DNA of 64,000 bases from Luteimonas sp. FCS-9 (GTDB lineage Bacteria > Pseudomonadota > Gammaproteobacteria > Xanthomonadales > Xanthomonadaceae), in contig NZ_LASZ01000006.1 in the NCBI RefSeq assembly GCF_001014645.1, positions 1-64,000 on the forward strand, read 5' to 3'. Below, in pieces: positions 1 through 8,200 of the stretch (its first letter is position 1; every line of letters begins with the position of its first letter). The notes below the pieces were generated by a model. That model searched no databases. It was not told the origin of the DNA and was given only the letters and a program-made list of their open reading frames with translations. Both the position numbers and the translations under genes were made by a program.

Positions 1-1
1 C

Positions 2-46
2 GGCATCACCGTCGAGAAGATCGTCGAGGCGGCCCGGGCGCTCTGA
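2..46 (+). CDS. tkt: Transketolase, C-terminal end only (partial)
   Basis: Only the last 14 codons are inside the window; they read GITVEKIVEAARAL and then TGA. This fits the C-terminal tail of bacterial transketolases, which end in an FG(I/F)T-(V/A)-(D/E)-x-(I/V)V-x-x-A-(K/R)-x-L pattern. Transketolase moves two-carbon units between sugar phosphates in the non-oxidative pentose phosphate pathway. The call is supported by the downstream glycolytic genes gapA, pgk, pyk and aldolase on the same strand, but 14 residues are little evidence. A hairpin terminator follows 26 bases later. Confidence 0.6.
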   Translation, partial: GITVEKIVEAARAL

Positions 47-72
47 GCGCCGCAGTTGTCCCGATACACGAA

Positions 73-96
73 GGCCCGCGCAAGCGGGCCTTTTTT
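73..96 (+). terminator. Rho-independent terminator after tkt
   Basis: GGCCCGC, short loop, GCGGGCC, then six T. This is a classic intrinsic terminator on the plus strand right behind the transketolase stop. Confidence 0.85.
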
Positions 97-152
97 CTGG
101 TTCTTCGCCGAAGCTCGGGAGAACGACTTTTTCTGCGCAGGGGCGGTGGACG

Positions 153-488
153 TCAGGATGCCTCGGGCGTGGCCGCTTTGTTCAGGTCGTGCTTGCTGCC
201 GCCGCGGCAGGTCGGCGAATCGGGCACCTGTGCCTCGGCGGCCCATTCGTCCGGGGTGAAGGTGTGCAGCGCCAGCGCGTGGATGCGCTGCATCTGCTCG
301 CCCAGCGTGCGGTAGACCAGCTGGTGGCGCTGGATCGCGCGCTTGCCCGCGAACGCCTCGCTGACGATCACCGCCTTGTAGTGCGTCTCGAGCCCGCGGC
401 TGTGCATGTGGCTCTCGTCGTGCACCTCCAGGTGGCTGGGCTGCAGGGCGGCGAGGGCGTCGCGCAGGTGGTCGGCTCGCGTGGTCAT
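153..488 (-). CDS. BolA family protein
   Basis: A 111-residue protein beginning MTTRADHLRDAL. It carries the BolA/IbaG pattern: H-x-S-H-M-H near residue 30, then H-Y-K-A-V-I-V-S-x-x-F-x-G-K and R-H-Q-L-V-Y-R-x-L, ending in a GGSKHD-type tail. BolA proteins partner with monothiol glutaredoxins in Fe-S/iron handling and some act as transcriptional regulators. The start at 488 was chosen because the BolA domain begins there; the upstream 30 in-frame codons look unlike any family. The gene stands alone, convergent with the upstream transketolase. Confidence 0.88.
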   Translation of the reverse strand: MTTRADHLRDALAALQPSHLEVHDESHMHSRGLETHYKAVIVSEAFAGKRAIQRHQLVYRTLGEQMQRIHALALHTFTPDEWAAEAQVPDSPTCRGGSKHDLNKAATPEAS

Positions 489-611
489 GGCATCGGCAGG
501 GAAGCGGGGGCTTCCGTCATGATGGCGGCGATGCGGGGCATTGCAATCCCTGGGCGCATCGATCGTCAGGCGACGCACGGCCGGCGACTTCGTGAATGGT
601 CGCCGGGTCGG

Positions 612-2585
612 TCAGCCGCCGGGCACGGGGGGCGCGGCATCGGCCGCGGTCCTGCGCAGCGCCAGCGCGAGCAGGCGCGCCAGCAAGCGTTCCTGCAGCC
701 CCCGCGGCGCGTCGAGCGCCATGCGTTGCAGCGCGGCGGTGTCGCCGGTGCGGCCCGCGCGCAGCGCCATGAACACGGTGCGCAGCTTGCCGCCGCGGGT
801 GGCCGTGGCCGACTTGAGCCAGCCCAGCGCCGCCAGCAGGCGCTGCTCGACCGCGTCGAAATCGCTGCCCAGCGGATAGGCCGGCAGCGTGCCGTCGCGG
901 CGCAGCGGGGCCAGCGCGTCGCGCAGGCGCGCGGCGGTGTTGCGTTCCCAGGCCGGCGGCCGGACGAAGCGCGGATCGAGCTTGCCCGCGGCGCGGGCGC
1001 GGTCGAGCAGCGCCGGCTGGTGCTCGGCGTCGGCCACGCGCGCCATCGCCAGCACGCAGTCCTCGTCGGTCGCGCCGCGCACGTCGGCGATCCCGTACTC
1101 GGTGATGTAGAGGTCGCGCAGGTGCCGCGGGATCGTCGTGTGGCCGTAGTTCCAGCGGATGTTCGGTTCGCGGCGGCCGCGGGTCTCGCGCGTGGCGCGC
1201 AGCAGCAGCGCCGAGCGCGCGTCGGGCAGCGCGTGCGCCATCGCGACGAAGTTGTACTGCCCGCCCACGCCCGAGACCACGCGGCCGTCGTCGAGCGCGT
1301 CGGAGACCGCGGCGCCGAGCGCGGTCGCCATCATGCAGCTGTTGAAGAAGCGCGCTTCGCGGCGCTGCAACCGTTCCAGGCCTTCGTCGAGCCCGTAGAG
1401 CTCGTTGACCTCGCCCACGCGCTTCATGCCGATGCCACGGCGCGTGTCGTCGTCGAGGCCGCGAAGCCAGGCGTAGAAGTCCGGCGAGCCGAGGTAGAAC
1501 GCGCCGTGCAGGAACTCGCCGTCGCGTTCGATCAGTTCCCGGTCCAGCGCACTGGCGCTGCCATCGTTGGCCCGGCGCATCAGCGCGGCCTTGTCGACGA
1601 CCTTGCGGCGGATCACGCCGACCTCGACGAGCCGCTTGAAGCCCTCGTTGATCATCTCGCTGCAGCCGTACAGGCCGGTCTCGAACGGGTCGAGGCCGCC
1701 GCAGGCGACGACCGCCGGATGCGTGGCCAGGCCCGGGTCGAGCGCGTGCAGCACACGTCGGTAGGCGGCGTTGTCGGTGTGGCGCAGCGCCAGCGCGTGG
1801 CACAGCGCGTCGGCCAGCGCGCCGATGCCGATCTGCAGCGTGCCGCCGTCGCGGACCAGCGCGCTGGCATGGAAGCCGATCGCATAGTCGGCGTCCGACA
1901 CCGGTTGCCGGGGCAGGCCGAACAGTCGCGGGTACGGCGGTGGCGGGGTCACGACGATGTCGAAGAACGCGGCGTCGACCACGGCGGTTCCGCCCAGCCA
2001 CGGCAGTTCCGGATCGATTTCGGCCACGACCAGAGGGCGCGGGTGACCGGCGGCCACGAGCGCGTCGATCGTGTCGAACGTCAGGTCGGTGTTCGACGAC
2101 AGCGACAGGTGGGCGCCGTCCTCGCTGGCGGCGACCTTCTGCACCAGCACGTTGACGCCGCGGTCGACGAGGGCGCGGGCGACGTGCGTGTAGTTCAGGC
2201 TGGCGTAGCGGCGTTGGGCCTGGGTCGAGCCCAGCATCGCGCCGGACTGCATGTAGAACTCCTCGACGCTGACGTGCGGCGGCAGCGCGTCGCGGCGCAG
2301 CGCCTCGACGTACGCGAGCCGCACGAAGTCCTCGCCGAAATGCCGCCGTGCGAACGGACCGATGAAGCGGCCTTCCAGATCGGCACCGCCCGACGGCGGA
2401 TCGAGCGACAGCGCGGTATAGAGCGCGAGCGGGCGCGTGGGATCGGCGAGCGCGGCGTGATAGAGCGCGTTGAGCAGGCGGTGCGGCTTGCCGATGCCCA
2501 GCGGCGCGCCGACGTGCAGCGGGCCGTCGACGTGGGCACGGATGTGGGCGACGGCCGCGTCGAGGTCGTGGAGATGGAGCGTCAT
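612..2585 (-). CDS. Acetyl-CoA hydrolase/transferase family protein
   Basis: A protein of 657 residues of the acetyl-CoA hydrolase/CoA-transferase family, which moves or hydrolyses CoA from acetyl-CoA and related thioesters. N-terminal features include a GxxLGIGKP stretch near residue 26; the central part has IGIGALADAL, and the C-terminal half has the ITEYGIADVRG block typical of the acetyl-CoA hydrolase C-terminal domain. It is longer than the usual 430-510 residue enzymes, as in the long forms of xanthomonads. No signal peptide or membrane segment is visible. It lies 48 bases behind the cation efflux gene and may be co-transcribed with it. Exact substrate unknown. Confidence 0.82.
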   Translation of the reverse strand: MTLHLHDLDAAVAHIRAHVDGPLHVGAPLGIGKPHRLLNALYHAALADPTRPLALYTALSLDPPSGGADLEGRFIGPFARRHFGEDFVRLAYVEALRRDALPPHVSVEEFYMQSGAMLGSTQAQRRYASLNYTHVARALVDRGVNVLVQKVAASEDGAHLSLSSNTDLTFDTIDALVAAGHPRPLVVAEIDPELPWLGGTAVVDAAFFDIVVTPPPPYPRLFGLPRQPVSDADYAIGFHASALVRDGGTLQIGIGALADALCHALALRHTDNAAYRRVLHALDPGLATHPAVVACGGLDPFETGLYGCSEMINEGFKRLVEVGVIRRKVVDKAALMRRANDGSASALDRELIERDGEFLHGAFYLGSPDFYAWLRGLDDDTRRGIGMKRVGEVNELYGLDEGLERLQRREARFFNSCMMATALGAAVSDALDDGRVVSGVGGQYNFVAMAHALPDARSALLLRATRETRGRREPNIRWNYGHTTIPRHLRDLYITEYGIADVRGATDEDCVLAMARVADAEHQPALLDRARAAGKLDPRFVRPPAWERNTAARLRDALAPLRRDGTLPAYPLGSDFDAVEQRLLAALGWLKSATATRGGKLRTVFMALRAGRTGDTAALQRMALDAPRGLQERLLARLLALALRRTAADAAPPVPGG

Positions 2586-2633
2586 GCGGCAAGCCTACCG
2601 GACGCGCGACCGGCGGCGGGCGCGTCGGCGGTC

Positions 2634-3626
2634 TCAGGCAGGCGGGCCCTGGCGCGGCGGCGGCGCGGCGGTCGCGGTGACCTCGTCGATCCGCCAGTGC
2701 ACGGCCTGCGCCGTCTCGCGCACCGCCTGCGCCATGGCCGCGCCGACCGTGCCGTCGGCGGTGTCGAGGTACACCACACCCGACAGCCGCAGGCCCTCCT
2801 CGTGGAAGCGCACGCGGCACGACCGCACGCCGTCGAGCGCGGACACCGCCTCGCAGACCTGGGCCGGCAGCGGGTCGTGGTCGCTGCGGTCGGCATGCTG
2901 CGGGCGGGCGTCGTGCATGTCGCGCACGGCGTTGCGCAGGTTGCGCACGCCGTCGCGCAGCACCTCGATGGCGATGAAGATCGCAGCGGCGGCGTCGGCC
3001 CACCACAGCCCGAAGCCGATGCCGACCACGCCGGCGATGCCGGCCAGCGCGGTCATCCAGTCGGCCTTGTTCATGTCGGCGTCGGTGTAGAGCGGCTTGG
3101 ACGACAGCGCCAGGGCCACCTTGAGCTTCATGCGGCCGAGGATCACCGGCGGTAGGGCCGAGACCGCGAGGGCCGCGATCATCAGCCAGCCCTGCCACAG
3201 GACGTGGTCGCCGATGACGACGGTGCCGACGACGGGGCGCGTCTGCGTGACCAGTACGTGCAGGCCGTCGAGCACCAGCAGCGCGCCCATGCCGGTCAGG
3301 GCGACCGAGGAGGCGAGGAAGGTGATGTCGAACGCGCGCTCGCGGCCGTTGATGTAGGTGCGGTCGATGCCGCGGGCGCGGAAGCGCAGCGCGATGAGGA
3401 ACGCGGCCGGGGGCAGCAGGCTGAGCAGGTCCTCGACCAGGGCGGTCTGCATCGCCTGGGAGCCGCCCATCGCGAAATACATCATCACCGACACCGCGCC
3501 CAGCAGCCCGAGCGACCACCAGCACAGGCGGGCGGCGCGCTGGAGGTCGCGCTGCTGCGCGGGTCCGAGCGGATCGGGCGCGCGCTGGGCGGGTGGGGGC
3601 TGCGGGCGGTCGTGGGCGGTGCTCAT
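2634..3626 (-). CDS. Cation diffusion facilitator-like transporter
   Basis: A membrane protein of 330 residues. After a proline-rich cytoplasmic start (MSTAHDRPQPPP) there are about five to six hydrophobic segments, e.g. WWSLGLLGAVSVMMYFAM and WLMIAALAVSALPPVILG, followed by a soluble C-terminal domain of about 90 residues. Order and lengths match the cation diffusion facilitator family, which exports divalent metals by proton exchange; the acidic YTDADMNKADW segment before the last helix pair is a likely metal-site region. Its start overlaps the stop of the upstream lipoprotein gene by ATGA, so translation is probably coupled. Metal specificity cannot be told. Confidence 0.78.
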   Translation of the reverse strand: MSTAHDRPQPPPAQRAPDPLGPAQQRDLQRAARLCWWSLGLLGAVSVMMYFAMGGSQAMQTALVEDLLSLLPPAAFLIALRFRARGIDRTYINGRERAFDITFLASSVALTGMGALLVLDGLHVLVTQTRPVVGTVVIGDHVLWQGWLMIAALAVSALPPVILGRMKLKVALALSSKPLYTDADMNKADWMTALAGIAGVVGIGFGLWWADAAAAIFIAIEVLRDGVRNLRNAVRDMHDARPQHADRSDHDPLPAQVCEAVSALDGVRSCRVRFHEEGLRLSGVVYLDTADGTVGAAMAQAVRETAQAVHWRIDEVTATAAPPPRQGPPA

Positions 3627-4084
3627 CGCAGCATGCGCTCGCGGGTATGGAGGTAGCGATCGAGCGTGAGCTGCCAGGCATTCTCGCCGGGCGGCAATGC
3701 GAACCTGCGCCGGGCGAGGGTGCCGTCGGGGTCGCGCAGCACGAAGTCGCGCGACCAGCCGACGTCCTTCCACGGGGAGTCGTCGGTGTGTCCGCCGACG
3801 ACCATGTGCAGGCGGTAGTCGAGCAGCGCGGTCATGAGCTCGTCGTGGCCGTCGGCGATCCATTCGACGGTGTAGCCGCGGTCGCGGGCGAAGGCCTGGA
3901 CGAGTTCGATCTCGCTGCCGGTGGGGTCGTGGCCGGCGCGCAGCTCGACGAACGGCGGATCGTGACTGACGCCGACGCGCATCGTCTCGCGCGCGCGTTC
4001 GCTGCTGCCCTCGGTGTCGCGCGGGTAGCCGTTGCAGGCAGCCAGAGACAACAGGAGCAGGGCGAGCCAGGTGCGGATGAACAT
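3623..4084 (-). CDS. Lipoprotein with short solute-binding (SBP family 3-like) domain
   Basis: A 153-residue protein starting MFIRTWLALLLLSLAAC; the lipobox LAAC at residues 14-17 predicts a lipid-anchored, exported protein. The mature part reads RVGVSHDPPFVEL then GSEIELVQAFARDRGYTVEWI, which is the opening of the extracellular solute-binding family 3 fold. Those proteins usually have about 230-260 residues, so the second lobe seems missing or very reduced. The start at 4084 gives the cleaner signal peptide than the in-frame codon ten residues upstream. First gene of a likely operon with the cation transporter. Confidence 0.7.
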   Translation of the reverse strand: MFIRTWLALLLLSLAACNGYPRDTEGSSERARETMRVGVSHDPPFVELRAGHDPTGSEIELVQAFARDRGYTVEWIADGHDELMTALLDYRLHMVVGGHTDDSPWKDVGWSRDFVLRDPDGTLARRRFALPPGENAWQLTLDRYLHTRERMLR

Positions 4085-4170
4085 GGGCGGCGTTATCGGC
4101 CAATGGGTGTGCACGCGACGTGGATGGGGAGATTCGAGATGCGTTGCTCACGGGCAACGGGAAGCGGGCG

Positions 4171-4473
4171 ATGTGCGCGTGTGCCCGCCGGGTACCGCGC
4201 CGAGTCGCGGCCCGATATCCGCTTGGTCGGCCCGCACCCGGCGGGCACTGGACGCTGTTCCGCGGCGGGGCGAAGAGCTGGGTCGCGACCGCTGGGTGGA
4301 CGCGCTGTACATCGGCCCGATGCTTTTTTCGGCTGCGTCGTGCTCGGGGTCGGGACGATGTGCTCGCGTGTGCCCGCCGGGTACCGCGCCGAGTCGCGGC
4401 CCGATCCGCTTGGTCGGCGCGGCACCCGGCGGGCACTGGACGCTATTCCGCGGCGGAGCGGAGAGCTGGGTCG
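4171..4473. repeat. Two ~115-bp direct repeat copies with internal inverted repeats
   Basis: Copy 1 (about 4171-4285) and copy 2 (about 4358-4473) are nearly identical and 187 bases apart. Each holds a perfect 13-base inverted repeat, GTGCCCGCCGGGT and ACCCGGCGGGCAC (4181-4193 with 4236-4248; 4370-4382 with 4424-4436), around a 41-42 base loop region rich in GCGGCCCGAT and CGCTTGGTCGG. No coding frame is convincing. This fills most of the gene-free stretch 4085-4693. Confidence 0.75.
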
Positions 4474-4486
4474 GAGCTCCGGCCAT

Positions 4487-4524
4487 CTCCCCCGCGTGCG
4501 GGGGAGGTCGGCGCCACCGGCGCC
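4487..4524. repeat. Palindromic hairpins CTCCCCCGC/GCGGGGGAG and GGCGCC pair
   Basis: A perfect 9-base stem with a two-base loop (4487-4506), followed directly by GGCGCC-ACC-GGCGCC (about 4510-4524). This looks like a dispersed intergenic palindrome and sits just behind the second copy of the larger repeat. It could act as a terminator but there is no T run on either side. Confidence 0.5.
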
Positions 4525-4576
4525 GGGTGGGGCGCGCCATCGATTCTGGCGCCGGCATCAGTCTTCGATGGTCATA

Positions 4577-4597
4577 TTGATTGAGAATCGTTAACAT
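4577..4597 (+). promoter_or_regulatory. Fur-box-like operator ahead of the siderophore receptor
   Basis: The AT-rich stretch TTGATTGAGAATCGTTAAC stands out from the GC-rich flanks and resembles the Fur consensus GATAATGATAATCATTATC, particularly the TGAGAATCGTT core. It lies about 100 bases before the receptor start, which suits iron repression. Match is by eye. Confidence 0.6.
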
Positions 4598-4693
4598 TGG
4601 CGGGCTGCAGGGCGGTTGTCCTTGCGCGACGCCGGCCGGCCGCGGCAGCGAGCCGGCCCCGGCGCAATCCCCACCACGAACCGAAGAACCGCC

Positions 4694-6880
4694 ATGTCCC
4701 GTTCCCCGCATTCCGCCCCCGTCCGGCGGGCGCCGCTCGCCTGCGCGACGCTCGTCGCGTTGTCCTCCCTGACCTTCGCCTCCGGCGCGATCGCGGACGA
4801 TGCCGCGGACCGGGTCACCACGCTCGACGGCCTGCAGGTCAAGGGCGAACGCGCGGAGGGCTATTCGGTGCGCCGGACGTCGGCCGGCACGCGCTTCGAC
4901 CTGACCGCGCGCGAGATCCCGCAGTCGGTCAGCATCATCAGCCACGAGCGCATCGCCGACCAGAACCTCGACGACGTCATCGACGTGCTGCAGAACACCA
5001 CCGGCGTGAGCAGCACGCAGTCCGACAGCGAGCGCACCGAGTTCTACGCGCGCGGCTTCTACATCGACAGCTACCAGTTCGACGGGCTGCCGACGCAGAT
5101 GGTGCAGAACTGGAGCTACGGCGATTCGGGGCTGGACCTGGCGCTGTATGACCGCGTGGAGATCGTGCGCGGCGCGACCGGCCTGCTGAGCGGGGCGGGC
5201 AATCCGTCGGCCTCGGTCAACCTGATCCGCAAGCATGCCGACAGCGCGGAGCTCACCGGCAGCGTGTCGCTCAACGTCGGCGAGTGGGGCCGCAACCGCA
5301 CCACCGTCGACGTGACCACGCCGCTCAATGCCAGCGGCACGGTGCGCGCCCGCGCGATCGGCAGCTATCTGGAGACCGACGCGCAGATGGAGCGCTACAG
5401 CCAGCGCAAGCAGCTGGGCTACGTCGTGATCGATGCCGATCTCACGCCCGACACGCAGCTCAGCGTGGGCTACGACTACCAGCACAAGCGCGCGAACGGG
5501 GCGACCTGGGGCGGGTTCCCGATGGTGTTCTCCGACGGCAGCTCGACCGACTACCCGGTCTCGTTCAATCCCTCGCCCGACTGGACCTACTGGGACACGA
5601 CCAGCAAGCGCGCGTTCGCGACGCTGCAGCACGCCTTCGCCAACGGCTGGAAGCTCAAGGTCGGCGCGACCCACGACAAGACCGACGCCGACGACAAGCT
5701 CTTCTACCCGGCCTACAACGACTGGGCGACCGGTGCGTCGAACTTCGACCCCGTCACCGGCGCGGGCGTCTCGCCGTCGGCGGGCTTCTACAACACGCAC
5801 CGCAAGGTCGACGGCCTGGACGGCTACGTGGACGGGCCGTTTCAGGCCTTCGGCCGCGAACACCAGTTCATGGCCGGGCTGAGCTACAACCAACGCGAGT
5901 ACGCCAACTACGGCGACTACCAGGTCGGCGGCAAGGACGCAGCCGGCAACAGCCTGCCCTGGGACCCGTTCGACAGCTACCTCGGCTGGACCGGCGACAT
6001 CGCACAGCCCGACTGGAACCCGCTGCCGCTGCAGAGCGCGGGCACGATCACCCAGAAGGCCGGCTACGCCGCCACGCGCCTGTCGCTGGCCGATCCGCTC
6101 AAGCTCATCGTCGGTGCGCGCTACAGCGAGTGGGAAAGCGAGGGCGAAGGCGCCGACCGCAAGCACGATGCCGTGACCCCGTACGCCGGCCTGGTGTTCG
6201 ACATCGACGACACCTGGTCGACCTACGCCAGCTACACCGAGATCTTCCAGCCGCAGGTCGCGCGCGACATCAACGATCGCTATCTCGATCCGGTCGACGG
6301 CAAGAGCTACGAGGTGGGCGTCAAGGGCGCGTGGTTCGACAACCGGCTCAACGCCTCGCTTGCGGTGTTCCGCATCGAGCAGGACAACGTGGCGCAGACG
6401 ACCAGCCAGCCGATCCCTTCGCGTCCGGGCGAGTTCGCTTCCGTCGCCGCGCGCGGCACGGTCAGCCGCGGCTTCGAGTTCGAGCTCAACGGCGAGCTGG
6501 CGCCGGGCTGGAACGCGACCTTCGGCGCCTCGCGCTACGTGGCCAAGGATGCCGACGGCGCAGACATCAATCCACGCCTGCCGCAGTCCACGATCAAGGC
6601 GTTCACCAGCTACACGCCGCGCAGCGCGTCGGAGCTCACGCTCGGCGGCGGCGTGAACTGGCAGAACGGCATCCATTACCCGGTGCCCGCCTACGGCCGG
6701 TTCGAGCAGTCGAGCTACGCGCTGGTCAACGCCTTCGTGCGCTATCGCCTGGCGCCGCAGTTCAGCGTGCAGCTCAACGCCAACAACCTGCTGAACAAGA
6801 TGTACTACGCGCAGGTCAACGGCTACGGCGCCTACGGCGAAAAGCGCAACGGGCAGCTGACGTTCACCTACAACTTCTGA
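4694..6880 (+). CDS. TonB-dependent siderophore receptor
   Basis: An outer-membrane receptor of 728 residues. The signal peptide (MSRSPHSAPVRR then a hydrophobic core ending SGAIA) is followed by the TonB box region LDGLQVKGERAEGYSV and a plug domain with IPQSVSIIS, the signature of ferric siderophore receptors (FhuE/FpvA-like). A 22-strand barrel follows and ends in phenylalanine (TYNF). There is no STN signalling domain between signal peptide and plug. A Fur-like box lies upstream, so iron repression is likely. The start at 4694 gives a proper signal peptide; 26 further in-frame upstream codons do not. The ligand is unknown. It converges on a flavin reductase that could reduce ferric iron complexes, but this is inference. 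Confidence 0.92.
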   Translation: MSRSPHSAPVRRAPLACATLVALSSLTFASGAIADDAADRVTTLDGLQVKGERAEGYSVRRTSAGTRFDLTAREIPQSVSIISHERIADQNLDDVIDVLQNTTGVSSTQSDSERTEFYARGFYIDSYQFDGLPTQMVQNWSYGDSGLDLALYDRVEIVRGATGLLSGAGNPSASVNLIRKHADSAELTGSVSLNVGEWGRNRTTVDVTTPLNASGTVRARAIGSYLETDAQMERYSQRKQLGYVVIDADLTPDTQLSVGYDYQHKRANGATWGGFPMVFSDGSSTDYPVSFNPSPDWTYWDTTSKRAFATLQHAFANGWKLKVGATHDKTDADDKLFYPAYNDWATGASNFDPVTGAGVSPSAGFYNTHRKVDGLDGYVDGPFQAFGREHQFMAGLSYNQREYANYGDYQVGGKDAAGNSLPWDPFDSYLGWTGDIAQPDWNPLPLQSAGTITQKAGYAATRLSLADPLKLIVGARYSEWESEGEGADRKHDAVTPYAGLVFDIDDTWSTYASYTEIFQPQVARDINDRYLDPVDGKSYEVGVKGAWFDNRLNASLAVFRIEQDNVAQTTSQPIPSRPGEFASVAARGTVSRGFEFELNGELAPGWNATFGASRYVAKDADGADINPRLPQSTIKAFTSYTPRSASELTLGGGVNWQNGIHYPVPAYGRFEQSSYALVNAFVRYRLAPQFSVQLNANNLLNKMYYAQVNGYGAYGEKRNGQLTFTYNF

Positions 6881-6910
6881 GCCCACGCGCCGGCACGTTG
6901 CCGGCGCTTC

Positions 6911-6944
6911 GCACGGGGCGTCGCGACAACCGCGACGCCCGTGC
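6911..6944. terminator. Bidirectional hairpin between convergent genes
   Basis: A long stem of about 14 base pairs, GCACGGG-CGTCGCG against CGCGACGCCCGTGC, with a five-base loop and a single bulged G. A smaller CGCCGGC/GCCGGCG stem lies just before it. They separate the receptor from the minus-strand flavin reductase; no strong T tract. Confidence 0.6.
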
Positions 6945-6950
6945 GGCGCT

Positions 6951-7508
6951 TCACTGGTCGAGCATGTCCGGCCGGAACAGCGCGCGGCGCGAGCGCGTCG
7001 GGCCGGCGATCATGAAGCGGCCGTCGCCGCGGTAGTGCACCGTGCGCGGCCATCTGGGCCGTGGGGCGACGTGGGCGCGGACGATGCGCCAGACGAACAG
7101 CGGGTAGTCGGCGGTGATCCGCGTCTCGTGCAACCGGCATTCGAAGTTCGCGTGGCATTCGCCGATCAGCGGCGCGTCGACCTCGTCGGCGTCGAGCGCG
7201 GTCAGTCCGAAGCGTTCGAACTTGTCGCCGTCGCGGCCGCTGCAGTTGCCGATGCCCACGACGGTGTCGAGCAGGTCGTCGGTCGGCAGGTTGATCACGC
7301 ATTCGCGGCTGCGTTTCGCCAGCGCGTGGCTGCGGTTGGCCTGCCAGAGGTAGGTGCCGATGAGGTCGTAGCCGAGCATCATGTGCCAGCCCAGCGTCAT
7401 GATGCCGCGCTCGCCGCGATGGGCGGTGGACAGCAGCACGACCGGTCCGGGCTCGAGCAACGTCCGGGCGCGGTCGACGGGCAGGGCCTGCTTGCGGCGG
7501 GTCGGCAT
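6951..7508 (-). CDS. Flavin reductase family protein (FMN-binding split barrel)
   Basis: A protein of 185 residues beginning MPTRRKQALPVDRA. The sequence PGPVVLLSTAHRGERGIMTLGWHMMLGYD near the start and CVINLPTDDLLDTVVGIGNCSGRDGDKFERFGL in the middle match the flavin reductase-like FMN-binding domain (DIM6/NTAB type). Members bind FMN and reduce flavins or are flavin-dependent partners of oxidoreductases. The start at 7508 is preferred over 7565, since the extra 19 residues are not family-like. Cytoplasmic, no signal. Confidence 0.85.
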   Translation of the reverse strand: MPTRRKQALPVDRARTLLEPGPVVLLSTAHRGERGIMTLGWHMMLGYDLIGTYLWQANRSHALAKRSRECVINLPTDDLLDTVVGIGNCSGRDGDKFERFGLTALDADEVDAPLIGECHANFECRLHETRITADYPLFVWRIVRAHVAPRPRWPRTVHYRGDGRFMIAGPTRSRRALFRPDMLDQ

Positions 7509-7585
7509 CGGCGTCTCGTCTGCATGGGACGACGCGATGTCTAGCGCAATCCGCGTCGATCGCACGCGAAGCCGCGTCCGGCGCC

Positions 7586-8200
7586 TCAGTCGAAGATGTG
7601 CACCGCCTCGGCGAGCCGACGCACGTCGTCGGTGGTGTGGCTGACGTAGAGCATCGGTAGGCGGACCTCGTCGCGCACGCGCTGCAGCCAGGGAATCAGT
7701 TCCTCGCGGCGCGCCTGGTCGAGCGCCGACAGCGGCTCGTCGAACAGCAGCACCGCCGGCTGCGAGAGCAGCGCGCGGCCGATCGCGACGCGCTGCGCCT
7801 CGCCGCCCGACAGGTGCGCCGGGCGCCGTGCGAGCAGGTGGCCGATGCCGAGCAGCTCGACCACCTGGTCCAGCGCGAACGCCTGCGGACCGGCATGGCG
7901 GCCGTAGCCCAGGTTGCGCTGGACGTCCAGGTGCGGGAACAGCCGGGCGTCCTGGAACACGTAGCCCACGCGCCGCCGGTGCGCGGGCAGGTCGATCCGA
8001 CGCGCGCTGTCGAACAGCACGCGGCCGTCGATCTCGATGCGCCCGGCCTGCGGACGCACCAGGCCGGCGATCGCGTTGAGCACGCTGGTCTTGCCCGAAC
8101 CGGACGGGCCGGTCAGCGCGACCACGCGCTGGTCGGCATCGATGCGCACGTCGCGCGCGAAGCCGCCCAGGCGCAGCCGGATGTCGATCGCCAGGCTCAT
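7586..8200 (-). CDS. modC: Molybdate ABC transporter ATP-binding protein, short form
   Basis: A 204-residue ABC ATPase with Walker A GPSGSGKT (31-38), the signature LSGGEAQRVAIGRALL and Walker B VLLFDEPLSALD, followed by a switch histidine in YVSHTTDD. It energises molybdate import with ModB and ModA. Typical ModC is about 350 residues with a C-terminal Mop/TOBE oxyanion-binding domain; here the protein stops right after the ATPase core, so feedback sensing of molybdate by ModC is probably absent. Start overlaps the modB stop by ATGA. Confidence 0.92.
   Translation of the reverse strand: MSLAIDIRLRLGGFARDVRIDADQRVVALTGPSGSGKTSVLNAIAGLVRPQAGRIEIDGRVLFDSARRIDLPAHRRRVGYVFQDARLFPHLDVQRNLGYGRHAGPQAFALDQVVELLGIGHLLARRPAHLSGGEAQRVAIGRALLSQPAVLLFDEPLSALDQARREELIPWLQRVRDEVRLPMLYVSHTTDDVRRLAEAVHIFD

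Noticed and set aside
189..3155. Very long open frame (988 codons) opposite the acetyl-CoA hydrolase gene
   Set aside because: Arg/Ala/Val-rich antisense shadow, typical of high-GC DNA; the minus-strand genes have clear families.
4032..4594. Several overlapping frames in the 4.1-4.6 kb repeat region
   Set aside because: All simply translate the duplicated repeat; none has a ribosome site or a family match.
4148..6886. 912-codon minus-strand frame opposite the TonB receptor
   Set aside because: Shadow of the receptor, low-complexity composition with no domain.
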